This document shows positions 7,272 through 14,874 of a stretch of DNA of 29,649 nt, in pieces. Where the stretch lies: NCBI GenBank assembly GCA_002367815.1, contig DFDG01000176.1, positions 1 through 29,649 on the forward strand, read 5' to 3'. The notes beneath the pieces were generated by a model, which saw only the letters and a list, made by a program, of their open reading frames with translations, ran no database searches and was not told the DNA's origin. Position numbers and translations under genes: made by a program. Source of the stretch: Opitutaceae bacterium UBA3033 (GTDB lineage: Bacteria; Verrucomicrobiota; Verrucomicrobiia; Opitutales; Opitutaceae). Positions within the stretch are counted from its first letter, which is position 1, and every line of letters starts with the position of its first letter.

Positions 7272-7281
7272 CATTTACTCA

Positions 7282-8133
7282 ATGCTCATCTTTCACGATC
7301 CTCAATGTGCCGAATACGGCTCCGCCATGCGTCCGGAGCAACCGGCTCGCACGTTGCGCACGGCAGAGCACCTGCGGACGGCACATCCGGATTGGGTCTG
7401 GCAGGTGGCCCCTGCTGCCATTGAGGCTGATCTACTACTCGCCCATACTTCGGCCCATCTTCAGCGATTCCACCGGGAACGGGATTTCGACCCTGATACC
7501 CCATGGTTTGAAGGCATCTTTGATCATGCCCGTCGCGGAGTGGGGTCAGCCCTGGCCGCCATGAACGCCGCCTTGGCGGGGAAAAAAGCATTCTCCCTCA
7601 TGCGACCTCCGGGTCACCATGCGACCAGCGGTCAAGCGATGGGTTTCTGCTACCTCAACCAGATCGCCCTATCTGCTCTGGCGGCCCAAGCGAGGGGAGT
7701 TAAACGCATCGCCATCTGGGACTTCGATGCGCACCACGGCAACGGCACCGAAGCCATCATCCACGGCCGCGAGGGCATCTTGTTTGCCTCCGTGCATCAA
7801 TATCCGGGGTATCCCGGCACCGGCACGGAGAGTTTTGAAAACTGCCGCAATTGGCCGGTCGCCCCCTATGCTCCACGGGAAGTGCATATGGCTGCTTTGA
7901 CCAAATCATGGGAAGCCGTGCTCGCTTTCGAGCCCGAACTCGTGCTCGTATCTGCGGGCTTCGATGCCTATGCGCACGATCCCATTACAGAGATGACCTT
8001 GGAAAAAGATGATTTTGCCACCCTTGGCTCCTGGCTAAACGCCGGGAGTATCCCCACCGCAGCTGTTTTGGAGGGTGGTTACAGTCAGGATCTTCCTCAA
8101 TTAACCGACGCTTTTTTAAGCACCTGGGCCTGA
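7282..8133 (+). CDS. Histone-deacetylase-family (AcuC/AphA-like) deacetylase
   Basis: This 283-residue zinc hydrolase has the full class I/II HDAC fold signature: RPEQPARTL near the N-terminus, RPPGHHA with the paired active-site His112-His113, IWDFDAHHGNGTEAI with the DxDxHH box, VSAGFDAYAHDP, and a late EGGYS. The expected zinc ligands Asp149, His151 and Asp228 are all present, so it should be catalytically competent. Bacterial members deacetylate acetylated lysines, acetoin-pathway proteins or acetylpolyamines; the substrate cannot be read here. The start is the ATG at 7282-7284 (MLIFHDPQCAEYG), which matches the family N-terminus; the longer frame from 7246 runs into the repeat arm. It heads a five-gene rightward run and is one base from rnd. 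Confidence 0.92.
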   Translation: MLIFHDPQCAEYGSAMRPEQPARTLRTAEHLRTAHPDWVWQVAPAAIEADLLLAHTSAHLQRFHRERDFDPDTPWFEGIFDHARRGVGSALAAMNAALAGKKAFSLMRPPGHHATSGQAMGFCYLNQIALSALAAQARGVKRIAIWDFDAHHGNGTEAIIHGREGILFASVHQYPGYPGTGTESFENCRNWPVAPYAPREVHMAALTKSWEAVLAFEPELVLVSAGFDAYAHDPITEMTLEKDDFATLGSWLNAGSIPTAAVLEGGYSQDLPQLTDAFLSTWA

Positions 8134-8134
8134 C

Positions 8135-9313
8135 ATGATTTCGCGTTATCTCCCGGCGCCTTTGCGCCGTATGTTAAATATCAAAGTGACCACACCTACG
8201 CCCGCCTACCTTTTCATCGATCAACAGTCGCAACTCGACCCCTTGCTCAAGGCGCTCGATAAAGTCGATGAGGTCGCCCTCGATACGGAAGCGGACAACA
8301 TGTTTCACTACAAAACCCGCGTCTGCTTGCTCCAATTCTTGGTGGGCAAAGAGGTCTTCATGGTCGATGTGCTGGCCCCACTCAAACTCGATGGCCTTTG
8401 GTCCCGTCTCGCAAAAAAACATCTCCTCATGCACGGGAGTGATTTTGATATCCGCCTCCTGTATGATTTCTGTGAGTTCCGGCCCAAGGATATGTTCGAC
8501 ACCATGCTGGCCGCCCAGCTGTTGAATCGCCCGCGCGTAGGCCTCGCTTCTCTGCTGGAGGATCATTTCGGGGTAAAACTCTCCAAGGAGTCGCAAAAGG
8601 CCAACTGGTCGAAACGCCCCCTGACGCAGAAGATGCTCGATTACGCCGCTCTCGATGTTTGGCACTTGCCGGCCCTGCGCGATATTCTCACTCGCGAACT
8701 CAAGCGCCTGAAACGCATGCCTTGGCTCGCGCAACAATGCCAAGCGCAAATCGAATCCGGTCTACTGGGGTTTGCCCCGCGGGACGAACACGCTTGGCGC
8801 ATTGGCCACAGTGAACGCCTGCGCGGCAGTGGCCTTGGCGTCCTTCATGCCGTGTGGCATTGGCGGGAACAAACTGCCGAGAAAATCGATGCGCCCCCTT
8901 TCAAGGTCTGCAATAACGACCGCTTGCTAAGACTAGCCGGAGCCGCCGAAAACGGCGAATCCATCGAAACCATTCTCGCCAGTATGCACATGGGAAAACG
9001 GCATGAACGGCTGTTGCCATCACTGACCGCAGCCGTGAAAGCCGGCCTTAAACGTGATCCCCAGTCTTTGCCGCGCCGCAGTCGCAAACGCGACCCCAAC
9101 ACCGCACCGCTTACCCAGAGCGAAGTTGCCTTGCAGGACCGGATCAAACTCGACCGCGATCGGGTGGCCCAAATACTCTCCCTCGAAGCCACGCTCATTG
9201 CCAACCGCACCCAACTGGCCCGCATCGCCCGGCAGCCCAAGCTCATTAATGAAATTCTCCTGCCATGGCAGGCTGATCTACTGAGGCACGAGCCTTCACT
9301 CAAACAGGCCTGA
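8135..9313 (+). CDS. rnd: Ribonuclease D (DEDDy 3'-5' exonuclease with HRDC domain)
   Basis: This 392-residue protein has the DEDDy exonuclease core: VALDTEAD (Asp50, Glu52), HGSDFDIRLLYDF (Asp105) and LDYAALDV (Tyr170, Asp174). About residues 215-290 form an HRDC-like helical domain, followed by a basic tail. RNase D trims the 3' ends of tRNA precursors and some small stable RNAs in the cytoplasm. The length matches the usual 370-400 residues. The ATG at 8135 is one base after the HDAC stop; an internal ATG at 8171 (MLNIKVTT) would drop 12 residues and is a fair alternative. The gene ends 13 nt before oleC, so it probably shares one transcript with both neighbours. Confidence 0.94.
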   Translation: MISRYLPAPLRRMLNIKVTTPTPAYLFIDQQSQLDPLLKALDKVDEVALDTEADNMFHYKTRVCLLQFLVGKEVFMVDVLAPLKLDGLWSRLAKKHLLMHGSDFDIRLLYDFCEFRPKDMFDTMLAAQLLNRPRVGLASLLEDHFGVKLSKESQKANWSKRPLTQKMLDYAALDVWHLPALRDILTRELKRLKRMPWLAQQCQAQIESGLLGFAPRDEHAWRIGHSERLRGSGLGVLHAVWHWREQTAEKIDAPPFKVCNNDRLLRLAGAAENGESIETILASMHMGKRHERLLPSLTAAVKAGLKRDPQSLPRRSRKRDPNTAPLTQSEVALQDRIKLDRDRVAQILSLEATLIANRTQLARIARQPKLINEILLPWQADLLRHEPSLKQA

Positions 9314-9326
9314 AGCGTTATCGTTC

Positions 9327-10955
9327 ATGTCGGATTCCGCCAATATCGCGCGCCACCTACCGCTCATGGCTGCCCAGCAACCTGCCCACCCGGCGTTGAA
9401 AGTTCCGCGAGGGCGCGCCCCTGACGGCTCGATTGATTATCTTTCGCTCACCTTCGCCGAACTTGATCGCGAAGTGGACGCATGGTGCGCCCCTCTGCAG
9501 AAATCCGGCGTACGCCGCGGCGACCGCACCTTGATCATGGTCAAGCAGGGGCTGCCCCTCATAGCGGCGGTCTTCGCGTTGTTCAAACTCGGCGCCGTGC
9601 CCATTGTGATTGATCCCGGCATGGGGTTGAAAAGTTTTCTGCAATGTGTCGCGCGGTCCAAACCCCGCGTAATTTTGGGCATCCCGCTGGCGCGCATTAT
9701 CAGCCGCGTATTCTCCCGCACTTTTTCCACCGTAAAAATTCGCATTGCCGCCAGCAACTCTCCCACCAAACAGCTATCCCTTTCCGGGCAAAGTAACCCA
9801 TTGGATTACTTTACTCCGGTAACGGTTGCAGCCAATGAACTTGCAGCGATTCTTTTCACCAGTGGTTCCACCGGTGCGCCCAAGGGCGTATGCTACGAAC
9901 ACGGCATGTTCGAAGCGCAGGTGCGAATGATCCGCGATCACTACGATATTAAACCGGGCGAAGTTGATCTACCTATGCTGCCCATCTTTGCGCTTTTCAA
10001 TCCCGCCCTCGGCATGACCACCGTGGTGCCCGAGATTGATCCCCGCCGACCGGCCGAAGTCGATCCGGCAAAAATCGTGCAGGCGATCATACAGGAGAGC
10101 GTCACCACCTCATTTGGATCGCCCACGCTTTGGCTAAAAATCCAACAGCATTGCCTGAACCACAATATTCAGCTGCCGAGTTTGCGTCGGGTGCTCTGTG
10201 CGGGTGCGCCCGTCCCGGCCGAATTGTGGCAAGATCCCCGGCGCTGGTTGCCTAATGGCACCTTGCATAGTCCCTACGGTGCCACTGAATCACTCCCCGT
10301 TAGCTCCATCTCCGCAATCGAGATTGAACCGAACAACCTCCGCGGAGCCTGTGTGGGGCGCCCACTTTCAGGCATGGAGGTAAAGATCATTTCACTCACT
10401 TCGTCCGATGCTGCCATAAGCGACGTTCCCCGGGGTGAAATTGGCGAAATCATAGTGCACGGTCCCGTCGTTACCAAAACCTACGATTCACTCCCCCAAG
10501 CCACCGCCGCCGCCAAAATCACGGACGGCAACATCACCTGGCATCGGATGGGCGATTGTGGATATCTCGATGCAAGTGGCCAACTCTGGTTTGTCGGGCG
10601 CAAAATCGAACGGGTGCAAACGACCACGGGAACTCTGTTCACCGAACCTTGCGAACAGGTCTTTCGCGCCCACCCCAAGATTACCCGCTGTGCCTTGATC
10701 GGGTTGGGCTCTCCCGGCCAACAAATGCCGGCCCTCGTCGTTGAAGCAGTGCCAAGAAACACCGCGGAGAAACGGCGACTGGCCCGGGAATTGCACCAAC
10801 TCGCCCTTGGTCATCCTGACACCACCGCCATCAACCTGTTCTTCTTTATTGAACGACTGCCGGTTGATGTGCGACACAACGCCAAGATTCACCGGCTGTC
10901 GCTGGCCCAGTGGGCCACCACCGCCAAAGGCTACGAAAGCGACCACCACCGATGA
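9327..10955 (+). CDS. oleC: OleC-type beta-lactone synthetase (AMP-dependent ligase family)
   Basis: This 542-residue ANL-superfamily enzyme has the nucleotide loop FTSGSTGAPKG (Thr178-Gly187), PYGATE as the adenine-side motif, and HRMGDCGYLDASGQLWFVGR with the hinge Asp. The stretch MLPIFALFNPALGMTTVVPE followed by DPRRPAEVDP is distinctive of OleC rather than ordinary acyl-CoA ligases. OleC converts a 2-alkyl-3-hydroxy acid to a cis-beta-lactone in long-chain olefin biosynthesis (OleABCD), after thiolase-like OleA and reductase OleD, and before OleB. The oleD start overlaps its stop as ATGA, which supports the call. No oleA or oleB lies in the window. It could serve another beta-lactone pathway, so the end product is inferred. 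Confidence 0.9.
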   Translation: MSDSANIARHLPLMAAQQPAHPALKVPRGRAPDGSIDYLSLTFAELDREVDAWCAPLQKSGVRRGDRTLIMVKQGLPLIAAVFALFKLGAVPIVIDPGMGLKSFLQCVARSKPRVILGIPLARIISRVFSRTFSTVKIRIAASNSPTKQLSLSGQSNPLDYFTPVTVAANELAAILFTSGSTGAPKGVCYEHGMFEAQVRMIRDHYDIKPGEVDLPMLPIFALFNPALGMTTVVPEIDPRRPAEVDPAKIVQAIIQESVTTSFGSPTLWLKIQQHCLNHNIQLPSLRRVLCAGAPVPAELWQDPRRWLPNGTLHSPYGATESLPVSSISAIEIEPNNLRGACVGRPLSGMEVKIISLTSSDAAISDVPRGEIGEIIVHGPVVTKTYDSLPQATAAAKITDGNITWHRMGDCGYLDASGQLWFVGRKIERVQTTTGTLFTEPCEQVFRAHPKITRCALIGLGSPGQQMPALVVEAVPRNTAEKRRLARELHQLALGHPDTTAINLFFFIERLPVDVRHNAKIHRLSLAQWATTAKGYESDHHR

Positions 10956-11959
10956 GCACACTGGTCACAGGCGGTACCGGTTTTCTCGGAAGCAATCTCG
11001 TCGAGCGACTGCTGCGCGAGGGGCGCACGATCACGGTGCTCGGTCGCACGGCCTCACCTGAACTGGAGCGAAGAGGGGTGCGCTTTATCCGGGCGTCTCT
11101 TGACGATGCCACCGCCACCATGGCCGCATGCGAGGGGATCAAAACCGTGTTCCATGTCGCCGCCCGCGTCGGGGTATGGGGCCGTTACGATGATTTTTTT
11201 CGCACCAACGTACTTGGCACGCGTGCCTTGCTGAAGGGCTGCCACCAACATGGCGTGAAACGCCTCGTCTACACCAGCACCCCGAGTGTGGTTTACAACG
11301 GCCACGGTCATGCTGGCAGCGATGAATCGCTCCCGCTTACCACCAATTGCCCAAGTCCGTATCCGCTCACCAAGGCCATCGCCGAGCGTGATGTCCTTGA
11401 GGCAAATTCCGCCGAGCTGCGCACGGTCGCCCTCCGCCCGCATTTGATCTGGGGCGTGGGGGACCCGCACCTCGTTCCGCGGGTGTTGACGAAGGCCCGC
11501 GCCGGAAAACTGCGCATTATCGGGCACGGACAGAATCGGGTGGACATGGTGCACGTGAGCAACGCCGTCGATGCGCACCTATTGGCCGAGCAAGCGCTTA
11601 AACGCCGCGTCGCCCCGGGAGCAGGGCGCGCCTACTTCATCACCAACGACGATCCGGTCCTGCTTTGGGATTGGATCAATGGGTTGCTAACCGCTCTCGG
11701 CGAACCACGAGTGACCAAAAAAATCTCTGTCGGCGCTGCCACCGCCATCGGCGCCACGTGCGAAACCGTCTGGAAAACCCTGAGTTTAAAATCCGAGCCG
11801 CCCATGACCCGCTTCATCGCCAAGGAACTCGCCACCGATCACTGGTTTGATATTTCAGCGGCCAAGCGCGACCTCAACTATGCGCCGCGAATGAGTATGG
11901 CAAACGGCACGGCAGAGTTGGTCGCTTCATATTTGTCCAAGGCCAAGTTCAAAAAATGA
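10952..11959 (+). CDS. oleD: OleD-type 2-alkyl-3-oxoalkanoate reductase (SDR family)
   Basis: This 335-residue extended short-chain dehydrogenase opens with LVTGGTGFLGSNLVERLL, the glycine-rich NAD(P)-binding loop. It has YTSTPSVVYNG with the catalytic-region Ser, YPLTK with Tyr137 and Lys141, and ALRPHLIWGVGDPHL, a stretch typical of 3-beta-hydroxysteroid dehydrogenase-like members such as OleD. It would reduce the beta-keto acid made by OleA to the beta-hydroxy acid used by OleC. The ATG (10952-10954) overlaps the oleC stop, and its own TGA overlaps the next start; the upstream extension to 10910 lies within oleC. Adjacency to oleC is what raises this from a generic epimerase/dehydratase to OleD. 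Confidence 0.9.
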   Translation: MSTLVTGGTGFLGSNLVERLLREGRTITVLGRTASPELERRGVRFIRASLDDATATMAACEGIKTVFHVAARVGVWGRYDDFFRTNVLGTRALLKGCHQHGVKRLVYTSTPSVVYNGHGHAGSDESLPLTTNCPSPYPLTKAIAERDVLEANSAELRTVALRPHLIWGVGDPHLVPRVLTKARAGKLRIIGHGQNRVDMVHVSNAVDAHLLAEQALKRRVAPGAGRAYFITNDDPVLLWDWINGLLTALGEPRVTKKISVGAATAIGATCETVWKTLSLKSEPPMTRFIAKELATDHWFDISAAKRDLNYAPRMSMANGTAELVASYLSKAKFKK

Positions 11960-12471
11960 ACCTCCGCCAAATTCTCCTGCCGGCGCTGGCGATGGCCGCC
12001 ATCGTGTTGCTCTCCAACGTGCTCGTTCAATACCCCTTGAACGCATGGCTGACTTGGGGCGCCTTTTCTTATCCGGTCGCCTACTTGGTAACCGATGTGT
12101 GCAACCGCGTTGTCGGCGCCCAACTCGCACGACGAGTAGCTTGGATCGGATTTGCCATCGGTTTGACAAGCTCAGCGCTATTGGCCCCCGTGCGCATCGC
12201 CATCGCATCGGGCACTGCGTTTATCGTTTCGCAACTTCTCGACGTCGCAATCTTCAACCGCCTGCGTCAGCAAAGCTGGTGGAAAGCACCGTTCCTTGGT
12301 TCCTCCGCCGCCTCCGTTGTCGATACGGGCATATTTTTTAGTCTGGCCTTTGCCGGCACCAGCATCAGCTGGCTGCATCTCGCGGTCGGCGACCTCGCGG
12401 TAAAACTAATCATGGCTGCGGCGCTTCTGCCGGCCTACCGACTGTTGATCAATCGGCTGGTTAAAACATAA
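11956..12471 (+). CDS. yhhQ: VUT-family queuosine-precursor transporter (YhhQ-like)
   Basis: This 171-residue membrane protein has about six hydrophobic segments. The pattern WGAFSYPVAYLVTDVCNRVVG, RIAIASGTAFIVSQLLDVAIFN, SSAASVVDTGIFFSLAF and VGDLAVKL fits the VUT/COG1738 family. E. coli YhhQ of that family imports preQ0 and preQ1 across the inner membrane. The start ATG overlaps the oleD stop as ATGA, so it is translated with the ole genes. The organism also encodes queC and queE about 5-6 kb away, so import would supplement synthesis. The family call is good; the substrate is inferred. It faces the SPOUT methyltransferase gene with only 6 nt between stops. Confidence 0.86.
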   Translation: MNLRQILLPALAMAAIVLLSNVLVQYPLNAWLTWGAFSYPVAYLVTDVCNRVVGAQLARRVAWIGFAIGLTSSALLAPVRIAIASGTAFIVSQLLDVAIFNRLRQQSWWKAPFLGSSAASVVDTGIFFSLAFAGTSISWLHLAVGDLAVKLIMAAALLPAYRLLINRLVKT

Positions 12472-12477
12472 ACTTCC

Positions 12478-13278
12478 TCATGTCCGCTGACGGACCGCCT
12501 CGAACAGGGTGATAATCGTGGCCACCGCCACGTTGAGTGAATCGGCCTGACCTGCCATCGGGATCCGCACGGGTAGGTCGGCATTTTTCAACCAAAAGTC
12601 GCTGAGACCGTATTGCTCGCTACCCATGATGACGGCGAGGGGACCGCGCAGGTCGGCCTCGGTGTAGAGCTTCTCGGCCGCGGGCGTGGTCGCCACCATG
12701 CGGACCCCCTTGGATTTCAGCCACGCATGCACCGCAGTACTCTCCGCCACCACCAACGGCACGGAAAACAGCACGCCGGTGGACGCGCGCACCACATTGG
12801 GATTAAAAATATCCGTCACGGGATCGCACACGATCACAGCCTCGCAACCGGCAGCATCGGCACTGCGCAGGATGGTGCCCAGATTACCGGGTTTTTCAAT
12901 CGCCTCGACCACCAGAAGAAAGGGCTCGGCACTCAAGGTAAGATCATCGAGTGAGCGTTTCCATTGCGGGGCCATGGCTAATAACCCATCCGGGCGTTCC
13001 CGATAGGCGACTTTGGCAAAGGCCTCCTTGGACAATTCCACCACCAAGGCCCCGGCGGCCACCGCTTGCTCTATCAGGGCGGGTTCATTTTCTCCCAAAA
13101 ACCATTCCGGGCAAACATAGAGTTCGTGCAGCTGAATGTTCTTTTCCAGGGCCCGGCGGATTTGCCGGTAACCTTCGACCAGAAAAACCCCGGCCTCATC
13201 GCGGGGCCGACGATCACGCAGCTTCACGAGCTGTTTGATCCGCGGATTCTGCAAACTGGTGATTTTTTCGACGGCCAT
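12478..13278 (-). CDS. SPOUT (TrmH/SpoU) family RNA 2'-O-methyltransferase
   Basis: This 266-residue protein has an N-terminal substrate-binding domain (ITSLQNPRIKQLVKLRDRRPRDEAGVFLVEG, the L30e-like SpoU_sub_bind region) and the SPOUT knot. Motif 1 is EAIEKPGNLGTILRSADAAG, motif 2 is IMGSEQYGLS and motif 3 is IPMAGQADSLNVAVA, which together bind SAM in the trefoil knot. Members 2'-O-methylate rRNA or tRNA. The layout resembles RlmB or TsnR-type enzymes, but the exact target is not clear. The start is the ATG at 13276-13278 (MAVEKITSL); the open frame upstream to 13656 overlaps the divergent rlmD-like gene and a repeat, so it is rejected. No terminator separates it from the converging yhhQ. 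Confidence 0.92.
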   Translation of the reverse strand: MAVEKITSLQNPRIKQLVKLRDRRPRDEAGVFLVEGYRQIRRALEKNIQLHELYVCPEWFLGENEPALIEQAVAAGALVVELSKEAFAKVAYRERPDGLLAMAPQWKRSLDDLTLSAEPFLLVVEAIEKPGNLGTILRSADAAGCEAVIVCDPVTDIFNPNVVRASTGVLFSVPLVVAESTAVHAWLKSKGVRMVATTPAAEKLYTEADLRGPLAVIMGSEQYGLSDFWLKNADLPVRIPMAGQADSLNVAVATIITLFEAVRQRT

Positions 13279-13292
13279 CTGCCTTGTTTCTA

Positions 13293-13382
13293 GCCAAGGA
13301 GACCCGAAGCGCACGGAGAATCTCAGCAGACTTTCAGCTTTCGCTTGTCGAAGATTCACTGTGTTCTCGGTGTCTCCGTGGC
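13293..13382. repeat. Imperfect 31-nt inverted repeat between two methyltransferase genes
   Basis: The left arm 13293-13323 begins GCCAAGGAGACCCG and the right arm 13352-13382 ends TCGGTGTCTCCGTGGC. They are imperfect reverse complements with 28 nt between them. The 'cacggagacaccgagaacacag' type of word is shared loosely with 29534-29562 and 28127-28147. The right arm runs into the 5' end of the rlmD-like gene and covers its likely GTG start. Confidence 0.6.
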
Positions 13383-14697
13383 AAAAACGAAATTCAAAGA
13401 CCATCCTTTCCCCTACCATCACGAGCTGGAGTTGGATATATCCACCCTGACCAACCGTGGGGTGGGGCTGGGTCGCGTAGCGCTGAAAGCTACCGGGCCA
13501 ACGGAAGCAGCTGGGCTCGCCCTGCGAAATACCGCAGAGCGAAGCGAAGGACCTGACCTGCGAAGCCCTGCTGAACAGAGCGAAGCGGGCTGGGTGGTGA
13601 TGGTGCCTTTCACTTTGCCGGGTGAGCGGGTGCAGGTGCGGATTTTCCGAAACCACAAGAATTTCTCGGAAGGCGATCTGGTCAAAGTTCTCACCCCTTC
13701 ACCTCATCGGGTGGCGCCGCGCTGCTCTTTGTTCGGGCGTTGCGGTGGTTGTCAATATCAGCACCTGAGCTATACCGAACAATTGGGCTGGAAGCGCCAG
13801 CAGGTCGAGGAACTATTGCAACACATGGCCGGGGTGTCCTTCCCCGTCGCTCCCGTGGTCGGTTCGCCCATGGAATTTGGCTACCGTTCCAAGATCACCC
13901 CACATTTCAATCCACCGCGCGCCGACGGTGAAATGCCCATCGGTTTTCTTCGCCAGGGCACGCGCTTCGATTTGGTCGATGTGAAGCGATGTGACATCGC
14001 GACCGATGCCATCAACGCGCGGCTCACCACCGCCCGGGCCGAGGTGCACGCCAAACGCGACTCTTACCATCGGGGTTCGACCCTGCTGCTCCGCGATGCC
14101 GGCGGCGACGTCACCACCGCATTCGATACCATTGTTACCGAGACCGTGGGCGATTTGAAACTACGCTTTCTGGCCCGTGATTTTTTTCAGAATAACCCGT
14201 TCATCCTGCCCGCGTTCACCCAATATGTCGGCGCCCAAGCGTCGGCCCGTGGGGCCAAGTTTCTCGTCGATGCCTATTGTGGCAGCGGCCTCTTTGCTTT
14301 GAGCGCCGCCCGTTCATTCGAGCGCGTCGCCGGGGTGGAGATCAGTGAAAGCTCCATTGTATTCGCCAAGGAAAACGCCACCGCCAACGGCATCAACAAC
14401 GCTACTTTTCTCGCAAGCGATGCGACGGCGATCTTTGCCGATCTCGAATTTCCCGCCAGTGATACTGCCGTGATTATCGATCCACCCCGCAAGGGCTGCG
14501 ACCCGGCTTTCGTGGAACAGCTCATCGCCTATGGTCCGCGCACGGTGGTCTATGTTTCCTGTGATCCGGCCACCCAGATGCGCGACTTGGTAGGCTTTCT
14601 CGCCGCCGGTTATACGCTCAGTGCCGTGCAGCCTTTCGACCTGTTCCCGCAGACCCGGCATCTGGAGTGTGTGATCACGTTGGCAAAGTCAGAATGA
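13378..14697 (+). CDS. RumA/RlmD-type 23S rRNA m5U methyltransferase with in-frame insertion
   Basis: About 439 residues from the GTG at 13378. It has a TRAM RNA-binding domain (ISTLTNRGVGLGR, then VVMVPFTLPGERVQVRI), the [4Fe-4S] Cys set CSLFGRCGGCQYQHL (Cys116, Cys122, Cys125 and a later Cys in VKRCDIA), a SAM site VDAYCGSGLFALSAA, IIDPPRKGCD, and the catalytic Cys395 in VYVSCDPATQMRDL. It methylates uridine C5 in 23S rRNA or tRNA; RlmD, RlmC and TrmA-like targets cannot be separated here. An insert of about 37 residues interrupts the TRAM domain at 13477-13587. The start is uncertain: the frame opens at a TTG (13345), and no ATG precedes the TRAM domain. Both candidates lie at or inside a repeat arm. 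Confidence 0.9.
   Translation: MAKTKFKDHPFPYHHELELDISTLTNRGVGLGRVALKATGPTEAAGLALRNTAERSEGPDLRSPAEQSEAGWVVMVPFTLPGERVQVRIFRNHKNFSEGDLVKVLTPSPHRVAPRCSLFGRCGGCQYQHLSYTEQLGWKRQQVEELLQHMAGVSFPVAPVVGSPMEFGYRSKITPHFNPPRADGEMPIGFLRQGTRFDLVDVKRCDIATDAINARLTTARAEVHAKRDSYHRGSTLLLRDAGGDVTTAFDTIVTETVGDLKLRFLARDFFQNNPFILPAFTQYVGAQASARGAKFLVDAYCGSGLFALSAARSFERVAGVEISESSIVFAKENATANGINNATFLASDATAIFADLEFPASDTAVIIDPPRKGCDPAFVEQLIAYGPRTVVYVSCDPATQMRDLVGFLAAGYTLSAVQPFDLFPQTRHLECVITLAKSE
13477..13587. repeat. Repeat-like DNA inserted in frame inside the m5U methyltransferase gene
   Basis: The segment between the TRAM strands GVGLGR and GWVVMVP carries two exact copies of CAGAGCGAAGCG (13535-13546 and 13576-13587), 41 nt apart, and encodes a low-complexity run with AERSEG and AEQSEAG. 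Homologues normally join these strands with a very short turn. It is 111 nt, a multiple of three, so the frame is kept. Confidence 0.6.
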
Positions 14698-14699
14698 TC

Positions 14700-14782
14700 G
14701 TAGGCCGGCGTTTCGTGCACAGCGACTGTCCGCCACTGGCTAGCGCATGTTGCCGTTTTGAGCCAGCAAACAGGCGGCCTAC
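14700..14782. repeat. Nested inverted-repeat element downstream of the m5U methyltransferase gene
   Basis: The outer arms GTAGGCCG (14700-14707) and CGGCCTAC (14775-14782) are exact reverse complements. The inner arms CTGGCT (14736-14741) and AGCCAG (14761-14766) also pair. The element begins two bases after the stop at 14697. It lacks a T-run and looks like a mobile palindromic unit rather than a terminator. The rest of the gap to 14875 shows no gene. Confidence 0.65.
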
Positions 14783-14874
14783 AAATCGAAAATTGACCCA
14801 CGCCCCCAAAGAATGGAACGGCTGTAAGGATTGCCATATGCTAAAAAATGGCATGATGTCGTGCCCATAATCCC

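Noticed and set aside
7162..7281. preQ1 riboswitch upstream of queC
   Set aside because: The gap consists mainly of the inverted-repeat arms. I could not find a preQ1-I stem with its A-rich tail at the required distance from the ATG.
9327..10955. Generic acyl-CoA synthetase or non-ribosomal adenylation enzyme
   Set aside because: The PALGMTTVVPE-DPRRPAEVDP region and the overlapping OleD gene fit OleC better.
13279..13656. N-terminal extension of the SPOUT methyltransferase
   Set aside because: It would overlap the divergent m5U methyltransferase and read through an inverted repeat; the family N-terminus matches the ATG at 13278.
14667..14870. Small plus-strand frame between the m5U methyltransferase and the EF-hand gene
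   Set aside because: It reads through the nested inverted-repeat element and has no ribosome site or motif.
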